Assembly (NCBI RefSeq): GCF_000729995.1
Contig: NZ_JNFG01000019.1
Coordinates: 1-64,000 of the forward strand
Length of the DNA stretch: 64,000 bases
Source of the DNA: Caballeronia sordidicola
Lineage (GTDB): Bacteria; Pseudomonadota; Gammaproteobacteria; Burkholderiales; Burkholderiaceae
Direction: 5' to 3'
A program made the translations under genes and the position numbers. Shown in pieces: positions 28,782-39,740 of the stretch; position 1 is the stretch's first letter; each line of letters starts with the position of its first letter. The notes beneath the pieces are model-generated. The model saw only the letters and a list, made by a program, of their open reading frames with translations, was not told the DNA's origin and made no database searches.

Positions 28782-29372
28782 ATGACGATCGTTTCGCCTG
28801 TACCTATCTTGCGTACCACTGCAGCGTTGGCGGCATTTTTGATGGCCGAGCGCCGTTACGACATGGTGGAGTTCGCACCACCCATCGACGTCGACGAAAT
28901 CACGAGATTGCTCCAGATCAAGGTGACCGAGCATGCGGATCCCGGCGCCGCGAACACCATCGGCAAAATAACGCTAAGTCAAGACGGGCCGGCAGAGGTC
29001 TGGATCAATCCGGCGGAAAATGCCTATGGTCCAAGGCGTCGATTCACCCTGGCTCACGAAATAGCGCACTTTTGCATGCACAGATCCACCGACCGCCACG
29101 AATTTATTGACGACAAAAGCACCATGAATCGCAGTGAATCCTATTGGAACAGTTACGAGTCCGAGGCAAACCGGTTTGCTGCCGAACTGTTGATGCCGCA
29201 ACAGCTCATTGAATCAATGGGACGGCGCGTAATCGACGCATATAAGGCGGAGCACAATACCGAAAAAATGCCGCTGACGAGTTTTATCAATGTAATGGCG
29301 GCCAAATTTCGGGTTTCCCATCCGGCCATGGAGTTCCGATTGAGCAATGTCGGAATTGGCAAACACAAATAA
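28782..29372 (+). CDS. ImmA/IrrE family metallo-endopeptidase
   Basis: A 196-residue zinc peptidase. HEIAH is at 92-96 (metal ligands and catalytic Glu) and the third ligand is in ESEANRFAAELLMP (about 126-139), the typical ImmA/IrrE signature. Family members usually cleave a partner repressor (ImmR in ICEBs1, DdrO in Deinococcus). No XRE regulator is adjacent; the only partner is the upstream membrane protein. ATG 28782 follows GGGAGG at 28770-28775. Its substrate is unknown. Expressed probably from the promoter at 28187. Confidence 0.85.
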   Translation: MTIVSPVPILRTTAALAAFLMAERRYDMVEFAPPIDVDEITRLLQIKVTEHADPGAANTIGKITLSQDGPAEVWINPAENAYGPRRRFTLAHEIAHFCMHRSTDRHEFIDDKSTMNRSESYWNSYESEANRFAAELLMPQQLIESMGRRVIDAYKAEHNTEKMPLTSFINVMAAKFRVSHPAMEFRLSNVGIGKHK

Positions 29373-29374
29373 GC

Positions 29375-29402
29375 AAAAAGCCAGGACGCGTCCCGGCTTT
29401 TC
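29375..29402 (+). terminator. Terminator after ImmA/IrrE-like gene
   Basis: AAAAAGCCAGGAC and GTCCCGGCTTTT form a stem with one A/C mismatch near the middle around a short GC loop, then TTTTC. It immediately follows the stop codon. Confidence 0.75.
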
Positions 29403-29422
29403 TTGTTCATGATGCACAAATA

Positions 29423-29449
29423 AAAAAACCCGGCGCAATGCCGGGTTTT
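29423..29449 (-). terminator. Terminator after cold-shock gene
   Basis: AAAACCCGGC and GCCGGGTTTT form a stem with a short loop. On the minus strand it is followed by TTTTTTT, ending the cold-shock gene 24 bases past its stop. The flanking A/T runs could let it act in both directions. Confidence 0.85.
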
Positions 29450-29472
29450 GAGGACAGCGCGCTATCGAACGG

Positions 29473-29682
29473 TCAGGCAGCAGATTCCTGGATGTTCGAT
29501 GCCTGTTTGCCCTTGGGTCCCTGGACGATCTCAAAGCTGACCTTCTGGCCTTCCTTGAGAGTCTTGAAACCATTCATCTGTATCGCCGAGAAATGAGCAA
29601 ACAGATCCTCGCCGCCTTCATCGGGCGTGATGAATCCGTAGCCTTTCGCGTCGTTGAACCATTTGACCGTACCAGTTGACAT
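29473..29682 (-). CDS. Cold-shock domain protein (CspA family)
   Basis: A 69-residue single cold-shock domain. RNP1-type KGYGFITP (about 12-19) and RNP2-type DLFAHFSAI (about 26-34) are intact. Binds single-stranded RNA/DNA as an RNA chaperone. Start at ATG 29682 preceded by GAGGGGAAG. The long AT-rich leader region upstream is typical of csp genes and may hold cold-responsive RNA structure. Confidence 0.93.
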   Translation of the reverse strand: MSTGTVKWFNDAKGYGFITPDEGGEDLFAHFSAIQMNGFKTLKEGQKVSFEIVQGPKGKQASNIQESAA

Positions 29683-29685
29683 CAC

Positions 29686-30309
29686 TTCCCCTCTCTCTCG
29701 TCGCTACCACGAGCACGCTCGAAAAGCTTGGCAACCCACAATGTGGACCGCCCCCTCCTCACAAGCTCACCGCGGCCTTTTCTTCACCTGAAACGCTTCG
29801 GAAAAAAGTGCCAATTTGATTGTTTAATCTCTTAAATCAAGTGTCAAGAAAATTTTGAGATGGTCGTAAAGACGTTGTAAAGACCTCATTTCAAGGGTTT
29901 TTCCCGCTTTGCGCGTATCCCGCCGCACAAGCACGCCATCTTGAAAAGTCGCATAATCGACGCACATGAGGAGTATCGGCAGCGGGCGGCTACAAGCACC
30001 CGCGGGAGCCGGTTGCACGAAGGGATGAACAATTGCTTCGCACGAGTGGATCACCTAGTCAGTCGTAGCGTGGAATGGGGCCAATGCGGTTCCCAAGCCA
30101 GGCCGCAGCCGAGCGGAAAATTTGTTTTTTTAAGAGCTGTGCGATACTGGATTCAACGATGTTTCAAGAGGGCTGGCCCGCGTCACAAGGGCCGGCGGAA
30201 TTCAGCAAGCGACAGGTTGCGCGAAGTGTGCGGCGACACCGTTCGGTTCTCACGGCGAGCGGAGTTTTGGCGAGATGGCGAGCCTGTCCGAGTTGTTTAG
30301 AATGGGCGT
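29686..30309. other. Gene-free divergent region, cold-shock gene / clpS
   Basis: About 620 bases. It has an AT-rich block near 29800-29890 that is the likely csp promoter/leader, and contains the clpS promoter on the other side. The short frames in it have no recognisable protein character. No operator assigned. Confidence 0.5.
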
Positions 30310-30620
30310 ATGGCGATCAATCCCAACAAGCAGGATGGCACCGTACTGGAGCGGCAGGAACAAAAGCTGAAACAGCCGTCCATGTACAAAGTGGTGCTGC
30401 TGAATGACGACTTCACGCCGATGGAATTCGTCGTGTTCGTCGTGCAGGAACATTTCAATAAAGATCGTGAGACTGCGACGCAAATCATGCTGAAGGTTCA
30501 TCGCGAAGGCAGGGGAGTTTGTGGGGTCTATACGCGGGACATCGCGTCGACCAAAGTTGAGCAAGTCGTTAGCCACGCGAGGCAAGCGGGTCATCCGCTG
30601 CAGTGTGTGATGGAGGAAGC

Positions 30621-30624
<4 letters not shown>
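30310..30624 (+). CDS. clpS: ATP-dependent Clp protease adaptor ClpS
   Basis: A 104-residue N-end-rule adaptor. YKVVLLNDDFTPMEFVV (about 26-42) contains the conserved NDD(Y/F)TPMEFV substrate-pocket motif; VHREGRGVCGVYTRDIA is also conserved. It delivers substrates with bulky hydrophobic N-termini to ClpAP. It overlaps clpA by 4 bases (ATGA). Confidence 0.96.
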
Positions 30625-32921
<2,297 letters not shown>

Positions 32922-32980
32922 CTGGGTAGGAAGCGATGACTGAAGTCAGATGACACGAGCTTGAGGTGTGTCATCATCGG

Positions 32981-33022
32981 CGAGGCGGCGCGGGGAAGTT
33001 TTCCGCGCCGCCTCGCTTTTTT
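32981..33022 (+). terminator. Strong terminator after clpA
   Basis: CGAGGCGGCGCGG pairs exactly with CCGCGCCGCCTCG across a 9-base loop (32981-33015), followed by C and TTTTTT. Confidence 0.95.
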
Positions 33023-33063
33023 GCGTCCGCGTTTGTTGCGGATATTGACTTCAAGAGGTTGAT

Positions 33064-34434
33064 TTGAGCTTTAAACGTGGGTCGTTCGAGACCATCGTCG
33101 AACGGGAGAAGGGGCTGCACCGGAGTTTGACCGCCGGACAGATGTCGATGATTGCTATCGGCGGGGCGATTGGGACGGGGCTTTTTTTAGGCAGCGGTTT
33201 CGCGATCGGTTTTGCCGGGCCGAGTGTTCTGGTGAGCTACGCGATCGGCGCGCTGATCGCCTTGTTGCTGATGGGAGCGCTCGCCGAGATGACCGTCGCG
33301 CATCCGACCTCCGGCTCGTTCGGCGCGTACGCGGAGTTTTATATCGGGCCCCTCGCGGGATATCTCGTCCGGTACGCGTACTGGTCGGCTGTCGTGTTCG
33401 CGGTCGGCACCGAAGTCAGCGCGGTCGCCGTGTTCATGAAGTACTGGTTCGCGAACGTGCCGGGCTGGTATTGGATCGTTGGTTTTTCCGCCGCGCTGAT
33501 CGGGGTGAACGCCGCGAGCGTCAAGGTGTACGGCGTGATCGAATACGCGTTTTCGATGCTGAAGATTGTAGCGATCGTCGCGTTCATTCTGCTCGGTGCG
33601 GTGTTCGTGTATGGCGCGCCGGTGTCATCTGGCGTCGGGCTGAATAACTTCACGACCCACGGCGGCTTCTTTCCGCATGGCGTGAAGGGCATGTGGTCCG
33701 CGGTGATCGTTTCCATCTTCAGCTATCTGAACATCGAGACGATCGCGGTCGCTGCCGGCGAAGCGCGTGACCCGCAACGTGCCGTGGCGCGGGCGTTTCG
33801 CTCGACGGTGTTCCGGCTGGTGCTGTTTTATCTGCTCACGTTGGCGTTGATGCTCGCGATTGTCCCGTGGACACAGGCGAGCACTGACGAAAGCCCCTTC
33901 GTCAAAGTGATGGCCGCCACGCACGTCCCGTTCGCCGCGGGCGTGATCAACTTCGTGGTGCTCGTGGCGGCGCTTTCCGCGATGAACAGCCAGCTCTACA
34001 TCACCACGCGCATGATGTTCAGCCTGTCGCGGGCCGGTTACGCACCGGCGCGCTTCGGGCGTCTGAGCGTGAACGGCGTGCCCACCGCTGCGCTGTCCTT
34101 GTCGACCAGCGGCATTGCACTCGCCACGATCCTGACCGCGTTCTGGCCGGCGATGGCGTTCGGTTTGATGATGTCGCTGGCAATCTTCGGCGCGATGTTC
34201 GCGTGGCTGATGATCTTCGTTACGCACCTGTTTTTTCGCGCCCGCTATGAGGGACCTGCGCCTTCTTTCCGGATGGTGCTGCATCCGTTCGGAAGTTTGC
34301 TGGGCGCGGGTTTGATGGCGGCGATCATGATCACCACCGCGTTCACCAAAGAATTCCGCATGACGCTCGTCTACGGCTTTGCGTTTATGGTCGTTCTGGT
34401 TGCGACCTTCCTGCTCCGGTATAGAAAACGTTAG
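33064..34434 (+). CDS. Amino acid permease (APC superfamily, AAT-like)
   Basis: A 456-residue 12-helix transporter. MSMIAIGGAIGTGLFLGSG (about 29-47) is the signature of amino acid-polyamine-organocation permeases of the GABA/aromatic amino acid (AAT) type. It probably imports an amino acid with protons; substrate unknown. The start is TTG 33064, with AAGAGG about 8 bases before it. It begins 40 bases past the clpA terminator and ends just before the sugar operon promoter. Confidence 0.87.
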   Translation: MSFKRGSFETIVEREKGLHRSLTAGQMSMIAIGGAIGTGLFLGSGFAIGFAGPSVLVSYAIGALIALLLMGALAEMTVAHPTSGSFGAYAEFYIGPLAGYLVRYAYWSAVVFAVGTEVSAVAVFMKYWFANVPGWYWIVGFSAALIGVNAASVKVYGVIEYAFSMLKIVAIVAFILLGAVFVYGAPVSSGVGLNNFTTHGGFFPHGVKGMWSAVIVSIFSYLNIETIAVAAGEARDPQRAVARAFRSTVFRLVLFYLLTLALMLAIVPWTQASTDESPFVKVMAATHVPFAAGVINFVVLVAALSAMNSQLYITTRMMFSLSRAGYAPARFGRLSVNGVPTAALSLSTSGIALATILTAFWPAMAFGLMMSLAIFGAMFAWLMIFVTHLFFRARYEGPAPSFRMVLHPFGSLLGAGLMAAIMITTAFTKEFRMTLVYGFAFMVVLVATFLLRYRKR

Positions 34435-34466
34435 CGGGCGCGGGTATACACCGACCATAAACTCCT

Positions 34467-34510
34467 TTGCATGTCTTTCGTTTCGAAACTAAACTCTTTC
34501 GAAACGAAAG
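34467..34510 (+). promoter_or_regulatory. Promoter and DeoR-type operator of the sugar operon
   Basis: A 14-base perfect inverted repeat, CTTTCGTTTCGAAA (34475-34488) and TTTCGAAACGAAAG (34497-34510), separated by 8 bases. A sigma-70-like promoter overlaps it: TTGCAT (34467-34472), 17-base spacer, TAAACT (34490-34495). The -10 therefore lies in the spacer of the operator, so binding would block RNA polymerase. TTTCG/CGAAA repeats are usual for DeoR/GlpR-family sites. Confidence 0.8.
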
Positions 34511-34529
34511 AGCAAAGGTGGTGCTGCCT

Positions 34530-35336
34530 GTGTTGGCCAACAAGAATTCGCTTCATCGGCGTTTGCGTATCGTCGAACTTGTCCGCAAGCGCGGGGAAGT
34601 ATCGGTCGACGAACTCGCGACAGCGTTTGACGTCTCCAGCGTCACGATCCGCTCGGATCTGAACTACCTGGAGCAGCAACGCTACCTGATCCGAGCGTTT
34701 GGCAAGGCGCGCTACGTCGCGCAGAGGCCCGGCGAGAACTTGCTGGCGGCGGTGCCCCCGAGCGCGACGCGGCAGGCCGCGGACATGGCGATTGCGCGCA
34801 TGGCCGCAGATTTCATCGATGACCACGCGTCGGCGTTCATTGGCGCCGGTTTGATCACCCACAAGCTGCTGCCGCTGCTCGCGGATCGCGCAAACCTCGC
34901 GCTGACGCTTAACGACATCGCGATGGTGCCGACCGTCCAGCGTTTCATGCGCTGCGAATTGCGCCTCACTGGCGGCTCGCTGGATGACGATTCTACGGTT
35001 CTACTCGGACCGGACGCGGAACGCTCGCTCTCCGCGCTGTCGCTGGATCTGGTGGTGCTGGAGGCGAGCGGTATCGATCGCGAGGGCAATTTGCTGTGCG
35101 CCGATCCGCGGCTGGCGGGTGTGTTCAAAGCCGCGTTGAAGAATGCGAAGCGATGTGTGGTCGTGGCTTACCAGCCCGCGCTGCAAGGCGATGGCGAGGC
35201 TTTCTGCCACGTCAGCCGTTTGGGCGGACTGGTGCTGGATGACGCGATCGACCCGCCGACACTCGACCTGATTCTCAAAGCTGGGCTGGACGTGCATCGA
35301 CGAGAAGAAGGAATTCTTGAATTTCGTAGTCAGTAA
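34530..35336 (+). CDS. DeoR/GlpR-family transcriptional regulator
   Basis: About 268 residues. N-terminal helix-turn-helix with LRIVELVRKRGEVSVDELA and VSSVTIRSDLNYLEQQ, followed by the DeoRC sugar-phosphate-sensing domain (FIGAGLITHKLLPLL; LTLNDIAMV). It probably represses its own operon and is released by a phosphorylated sugar. Start is uncertain: GTG 34530 gives a natural N-terminus, whereas an upstream in-frame GTG at 34467 would place the operator inside the gene. First gene of a six-gene operon. Confidence 0.85.
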   Translation: MLANKNSLHRRLRIVELVRKRGEVSVDELATAFDVSSVTIRSDLNYLEQQRYLIRAFGKARYVAQRPGENLLAAVPPSATRQAADMAIARMAADFIDDHASAFIGAGLITHKLLPLLADRANLALTLNDIAMVPTVQRFMRCELRLTGGSLDDDSTVLLGPDAERSLSALSLDLVVLEASGIDREGNLLCADPRLAGVFKAALKNAKRCVVVAYQPALQGDGEAFCHVSRLGGLVLDDAIDPPTLDLILKAGLDVHRREEGILEFRSQ

Positions 35337-35363
35337 CCCTAAGCAATAACTGGAGACAATCGC

Positions 35364-36254
35364 ATGTTTCGTCGTCGTTCACTTTTGGCTGTCCTCGTCA
35401 CCGCTATCACGGCATCGGCTGCTCACGCCGCCGACGTAAAAATTGGCGCATCCCTGCTCACGCAACAACACCCGTTTTACGTCGAACTTGCCAACGCGAT
35501 GAAGGCGGAAGCCGCAAAGGATCACGCGCAGATCGATATCGCGATCGCGAACCAGGACCTGAGCAAGCAGATCGCCGACGTCCAGGATTTCGTAACGAAG
35601 AAGGTCGATGTGATTGTGATTTCACCGGTCGATTCAAAAGGCGTAAAAGCCGCCGTGCTGACGGCGCAGCGCGCGGGGATTCCGGTGATCACCGTCGATA
35701 TCAGCGCGCAAGGCGTTGAAGTCGCGTCGCACATTGCCACCGATAACTACGCAGGCGGCCTGCAAGCCGGCGCGTTGATGTGCAAGGTCCTGGGCGGCAA
35801 GGGGAAGGTCGGCGTGATCGACTATCCGACGATTCAATCGGTGATCGACCGCGTGACGGGCTTCAAGAAGGCACTGGAGGCATGTCCCGATGTGAAGATC
35901 GTCGCGGTGCAGCCGGGCATCACGCGAGCTGATGCGTTGAGTGCTGCGCAGAACATGCTGCAGGCGAATCCTGACCTCGCGGGCATCTTCGGCTTCGGCG
36001 ACGATGCTGCAATGGCCGCTGCGGTGGCAGGCAAGTCGGCGGGCAATCACGTGAAGGTGATCGGCTTCGACGGCATGCCGGAAGCGCGTGCAGCGGTGGA
36101 CAAGAACCCGAATTTTGTCGGCGTGATCCGCCAGTACCCGGACAAGATGGGTGCGCTCGCTGTTGATACCGCGGTCAAGGTCGCGGAAAAGCAAGCCGTG
36201 CCTAAACTGCAACCGGTGACGCCGGGTCAGTATCTGAATGCGTCGGTGAAATGA
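35364..36254 (+). CDS. Sugar ABC transporter substrate-binding protein (RbsB type)
   Basis: A 296-residue periplasmic-binding protein of the ribose/LacI type. A Sec signal (MFRRRSLLAVLVTAITASAAHA, cleavage after residue 22) precedes a mature protein with VDVIVISPVDSKGVKAAVLTA and GKVGVIDYPT, family landmarks. Binds a monosaccharide or polyol and passes it to the two following proteins. It overlaps the ATPase gene by 4 bases. Confidence 0.92.
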   Translation: MFRRRSLLAVLVTAITASAAHAADVKIGASLLTQQHPFYVELANAMKAEAAKDHAQIDIAIANQDLSKQIADVQDFVTKKVDVIVISPVDSKGVKAAVLTAQRAGIPVITVDISAQGVEVASHIATDNYAGGLQAGALMCKVLGGKGKVGVIDYPTIQSVIDRVTGFKKALEACPDVKIVAVQPGITRADALSAAQNMLQANPDLAGIFGFGDDAAMAAAVAGKSAGNHVKVIGFDGMPEARAAVDKNPNFVGVIRQYPDKMGALAVDTAVKVAEKQAVPKLQPVTPGQYLNASVK

Positions 36255-37777
36255 ATACGGTTTTGAAACCTCGCCCGGCCGACCCGCTGCTCGAGTTGCG
36301 CGGTATCGCGAAATCGTTCGGTCCGGTCGAGGCGATCAAAGAGGTCTCGCTCTCAATCTTGCCGGGCCGCGTGCATACGCTGCTCGGCGAGAACGGCGCG
36401 GGCAAATCTACGCTGATGAAGATTCTCGCGGGCGTTCACACGCCCACGCGTGGCGAGATATTCCTGCACGGATCGCCCGCCACATTTGCAAATCCCGGTG
36501 AGTCGCAGAAGGCGGGCATCGCGATCATTTACCAGGAACTCAGTCTCGCGAAGAACCTGAGCGTGGCCGAGAACATGTTCGCGAGGCACGAACCGCGACG
36601 TTTTGGTGTCGTCGATTTCAAGCGCTTGTATGCACAAGCCCAGGCGCTGCTGGATGACCTGGGTATCGATATTGACGCCACCGCGCCCGTCTCGCGGCTG
36701 TCCATGGCGCAGCGCCAACTCGTTGAAATTGCCAAGGCACTGAGCCGCGATGCATCGCTCGTGATCATGGACGAACCCACGTCTTCGCTGAGTGACCGTG
36801 AAGCGGAGATCCTGTTTCATATCGTCACGAAGCTGACGGCGAAGGGCGCGGCGGTCGTGTATATCTCGCATCGGATGGACGAGATCATGCGCATCTCCGA
36901 CGACATCTCGGTCATGCGTGACGGCCGTTACATCGCGACGTTGCAGAAGGACCAGACGACCATTGGCGCATTGATCGCCATGATGGTCGGCCGTGAAATG
37001 AGCGATCTGTATCCGCGCCGCGAGACGCCCTACGTTCGTCCGCCGCAGCCACTGCTCGAGGTCAGCCATCTCACGTTGCCTGGTCAATTCGAAGACATCA
37101 ATTTCCAGATTCACGCCGGCGAGATCCTCGGTTTCTTCGGGCTGATTGGGGCGGGACGCTCGGACGTGATGAAGGCGTTGTTTGGCATCGGCCGGCCCAG
37201 CGGCGAGATCACTATGAGCGGCAAGCGCCTGAAATTGCGTAATCCCGCGCATGCTATCCGGGAGGGCATCGCGTTCGTCACGGAAGACCGCAAGCACGAG
37301 GGCCTCGTGCTCATGCATTCGATCGCCAACAACGTGACGATGGCGAGTTTCGAAGAACACGGTTCGCGCTTCGGCATCCTGAACCGCCGCTTCGAACGCG
37401 ATGAGACTGCGAACGCAATCGCGCGCATGAACATCCGCGCATCGGGGCCATTTCAGGCGGTTGGAAACCTGAGTGGCGGCAATCAGCAGAAAGTGGTGTT
37501 CTCGAAATGGCTGGCGTTGAAACCCAAAGTCCTGATCCTCGATGAACCCACGCGCGGCGTCGACGTTGGTGCCAAGTTTGAGATTTATCGAGTGATCCGT
37601 GAGTTGGCTTCGACCGGGACCGCGATCATTCTCGTTTCGTCTGAACTGCCGGAGGCCCTTGCCATGAGCGATCGGCTTGTCGTGATGCGCGAGAAGCGCG
37701 TCGTCCATGAATTCGATGCAAGTGGTCCTACGCAAGAAGAAGTAATGTCGTACGCAACGGGAGCCAAAACAGCATGA
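36251..37777 (+). CDS. Sugar ABC transporter ATP-binding protein (RbsA type)
   Basis: A 508-residue double ABC ATPase. Domain 1: LLGENGAGKST (Walker A, about 46-56), LSMAQRQ signature, VIMDEPTSSL. Domain 2: degenerate Walker A GLIGAGRSDV and LSGGNQQKV signature with LDEPTRGVDVG, the usual pattern for RbsA/XylG proteins. It powers import of the sugar bound by the upstream protein. Overlaps both neighbours by 4 bases. Confidence 0.94.
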   Translation: MNTVLKPRPADPLLELRGIAKSFGPVEAIKEVSLSILPGRVHTLLGENGAGKSTLMKILAGVHTPTRGEIFLHGSPATFANPGESQKAGIAIIYQELSLAKNLSVAENMFARHEPRRFGVVDFKRLYAQAQALLDDLGIDIDATAPVSRLSMAQRQLVEIAKALSRDASLVIMDEPTSSLSDREAEILFHIVTKLTAKGAAVVYISHRMDEIMRISDDISVMRDGRYIATLQKDQTTIGALIAMMVGREMSDLYPRRETPYVRPPQPLLEVSHLTLPGQFEDINFQIHAGEILGFFGLIGAGRSDVMKALFGIGRPSGEITMSGKRLKLRNPAHAIREGIAFVTEDRKHEGLVLMHSIANNVTMASFEEHGSRFGILNRRFERDETANAIARMNIRASGPFQAVGNLSGGNQQKVVFSKWLALKPKVLILDEPTRGVDVGAKFEIYRVIRELASTGTAIILVSSELPEALAMSDRLVVMREKRVVHEFDASGPTQEEVMSYATGAKTA

Positions 37778-38766
37778 ACCCGACTCAACTCAGCGGCGCC
37801 GCAGCCACGCGCCGCTCGCACGCAAGCGGTGCGCTGCAACGCGCGCTCAGGCACTACGGCGGGATCGTCGTCGGGCTGATCGTGCTGTGCGGATTCTTCT
37901 GGGCGTTGTCGCCCAACTTCATGTCGGTCAACAACCTTGTGAACGTGGTGATGCAGGTTTCGATCATCGCCATACTCGGTTTTGGCATGACGTACGTACT
38001 GTTGCTCGGCGATATCGACCTGTCGGTCGGCGCGACCATGGCGCTGGTCGGCACCGTCTGTGCGTTTGCATTGGAGCACGGCGCGTCGCCGTTCGTGGCT
38101 GTCCTCGCCGCCATGGTCACAGGGCTCGTTCTCGGGGCTGTGAACGGCTCGTTATCCGCGTTGTTGACGATTCCCTCGTTTATTGTCACGGTCGCCACCA
38201 TGGGCGTTTTCCGGGGCTTAGCCTACCTGACGTCGAACGGCGTGCCCATTTCCATCGACGATGATCGCTTCGCTTTCCTCGGCAACGGCCTCGTGCTGGG
38301 CATCCCGCTGCCGATCTGGATTCTCGCGGTCCTGCTGTTGTTGAATCACTTCGTGCTCTCGCGTACCGTATTCGGACGCAAGGCGTATCTGGCGGGAGGA
38401 AATCGCGAGGCGGCGTTGTATTCCGGTATCGATGTAAACAGGCTGCGAATCATGATTTTCATGATCTCGGGCTTGCTCGCCAGTATTGGCGGCGTGCTGA
38501 TGACTTCGCGGCTTTACTCCGCGCAGCCGAATGCGGGAATCGGCTATGAACTCGATGCCATCGCCGCCGCCGTGCTGGGCGGAACGAGTCTCTCGGGAGG
38601 TTACGGAACCATCACCGGGACGCTGATCGGCGCGCTGATTATCGGCGTCATCAACAATGGGATGAACCTGCTCAGCGTTCCCTATTTCTATCAACTCATC
38701 GTGAAAGGCATCGTGATCCTGGTCGCGGTGTGTATCGATGTTCAAACGAAGAAACGTCATGCCTAA
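37774..38766 (+). CDS. Sugar ABC transporter permease (RbsC type)
   Basis: A 330-residue inner-membrane permease of the RbsC/XylH type, with about eight to ten helices after a polar N-terminus. GDIDLSVGATMALVGT (about 83-98) and LGGTSLSGGYGTITGTLIGA near the C-terminus are family signatures. Forms the channel of the importer. The PfkB kinase gene starts within its last codons. Confidence 0.92.
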   Translation: MNPTQLSGAAATRRSHASGALQRALRHYGGIVVGLIVLCGFFWALSPNFMSVNNLVNVVMQVSIIAILGFGMTYVLLLGDIDLSVGATMALVGTVCAFALEHGASPFVAVLAAMVTGLVLGAVNGSLSALLTIPSFIVTVATMGVFRGLAYLTSNGVPISIDDDRFAFLGNGLVLGIPLPIWILAVLLLLNHFVLSRTVFGRKAYLAGGNREAALYSGIDVNRLRIMIFMISGLLASIGGVLMTSRLYSAQPNAGIGYELDAIAAAVLGGTSLSGGYGTITGTLIGALIIGVINNGMNLLSVPYFYQLIVKGIVILVAVCIDVQTKKRHA

Positions 38767-39736
38767 TCCAAACCCTGTTACATCCAGGAAGCCCGGCACG
38801 ATCATCGCGATGGGCGAGATCCTGGTCGAGATCATGGCCACGCGCATAGGTCAGAGTTTTCGCGAACCGGGCACGCTCATTGGCCCGTTCGCGAGCGGCG
38901 CGCCGGCCATTTTCATCGATCAGGTCGCGAAGCTCGGCAGCCCGTGCGCGATGATCGGCTGCGTGGGCGACGACGATTTCGGCGTGCTCAACGTCGAGCG
39001 CTTGCGCCGCGACGGCGTGGACGTGTCCGGCATCGCGGTGCTGAAAGACGCGACAACCGGCAGTGCATTCGTCACGTATCGGGACGACGGCGATCGCGAC
39101 TTTATCTACAACATTACGAACAGCGCGTCGGCGCAGTTGTCGGTGGCGAACCTGCGTGACGATTTGCTCGCGCAGTGCGGCAATTTCCATGTGATGGGGT
39201 CGTCGCTGTTCTCCTTCAGGATCATTGAGGCGATGAAGCAGGCTATCGAAACGGTAAAGACGAACGGCGGCACGGTGAGTTTCGATCCGAATATCCGCAA
39301 GGAAATGCTGCGGATTCCGGAGATGCGCGATGCGCTCGATTTTATTCTCGACTACACCGATGTTTTCCTGCCAAGCGGCCACGAAGTGACCTTGCTCGCC
39401 AGCGCGACGTCGGAGCGCGGCGCGATCGATGAACTGCTCAAGCGCGGCGTGAAAGAGGTGGTCGTCAAGCGCGGCGCGCAAGGCTGCAGTTTCTTCGATG
39501 CCAACGGCGAGACGCACCGGCCCGCTTTCAAGGTGGAGGAACTCGACCCAACAGGTGCCGGCGATTGCTTCGGCGCAACGTATATCAGCTGCCGCGCGCA
39601 AGGGAAGGACGTGGAGACCGCGCTCAAATATGCGAGCGCGAGCGGAGCGCGAGCGGTCGGCGTGAAAGGCCCGATGGAAGGCACGGCGACGTTCGCTGAA
39701 CTCGACGCGTTTATGGCAACGGCAACCACGGAGTGA
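38759..39736 (+). CDS. PfkB-family sugar kinase (candidate tagatose kinase)
   Basis: A 325-residue ribokinase/PfkB-fold kinase. It has the sugar-binding GASGAP-like segment (ASGAPAIFIDQVAKLG) and the catalytic anion-hole motif DPTGAGDCFGATY near residue 262. It phosphorylates a sugar with ATP; placed next to a GatZ/KbaZ-family gene it best fits a ketohexose such as D-tagatose. The start at ATG 38759 overlaps the permease end by 8 bases; ATG 38738 is an alternative. Substrate assignment is inference. Confidence 0.82.
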   Translation: MPNPNPVTSRKPGTIIAMGEILVEIMATRIGQSFREPGTLIGPFASGAPAIFIDQVAKLGSPCAMIGCVGDDDFGVLNVERLRRDGVDVSGIAVLKDATTGSAFVTYRDDGDRDFIYNITNSASAQLSVANLRDDLLAQCGNFHVMGSSLFSFRIIEAMKQAIETVKTNGGTVSFDPNIRKEMLRIPEMRDALDFILDYTDVFLPSGHEVTLLASATSERGAIDELLKRGVKEVVVKRGAQGCSFFDANGETHRPAFKVEELDPTGAGDCFGATYISCRAQGKDVETALKYASASGARAVGVKGPMEGTATFAELDAFMATATTE

Positions 39737-39740
39737 TGTC

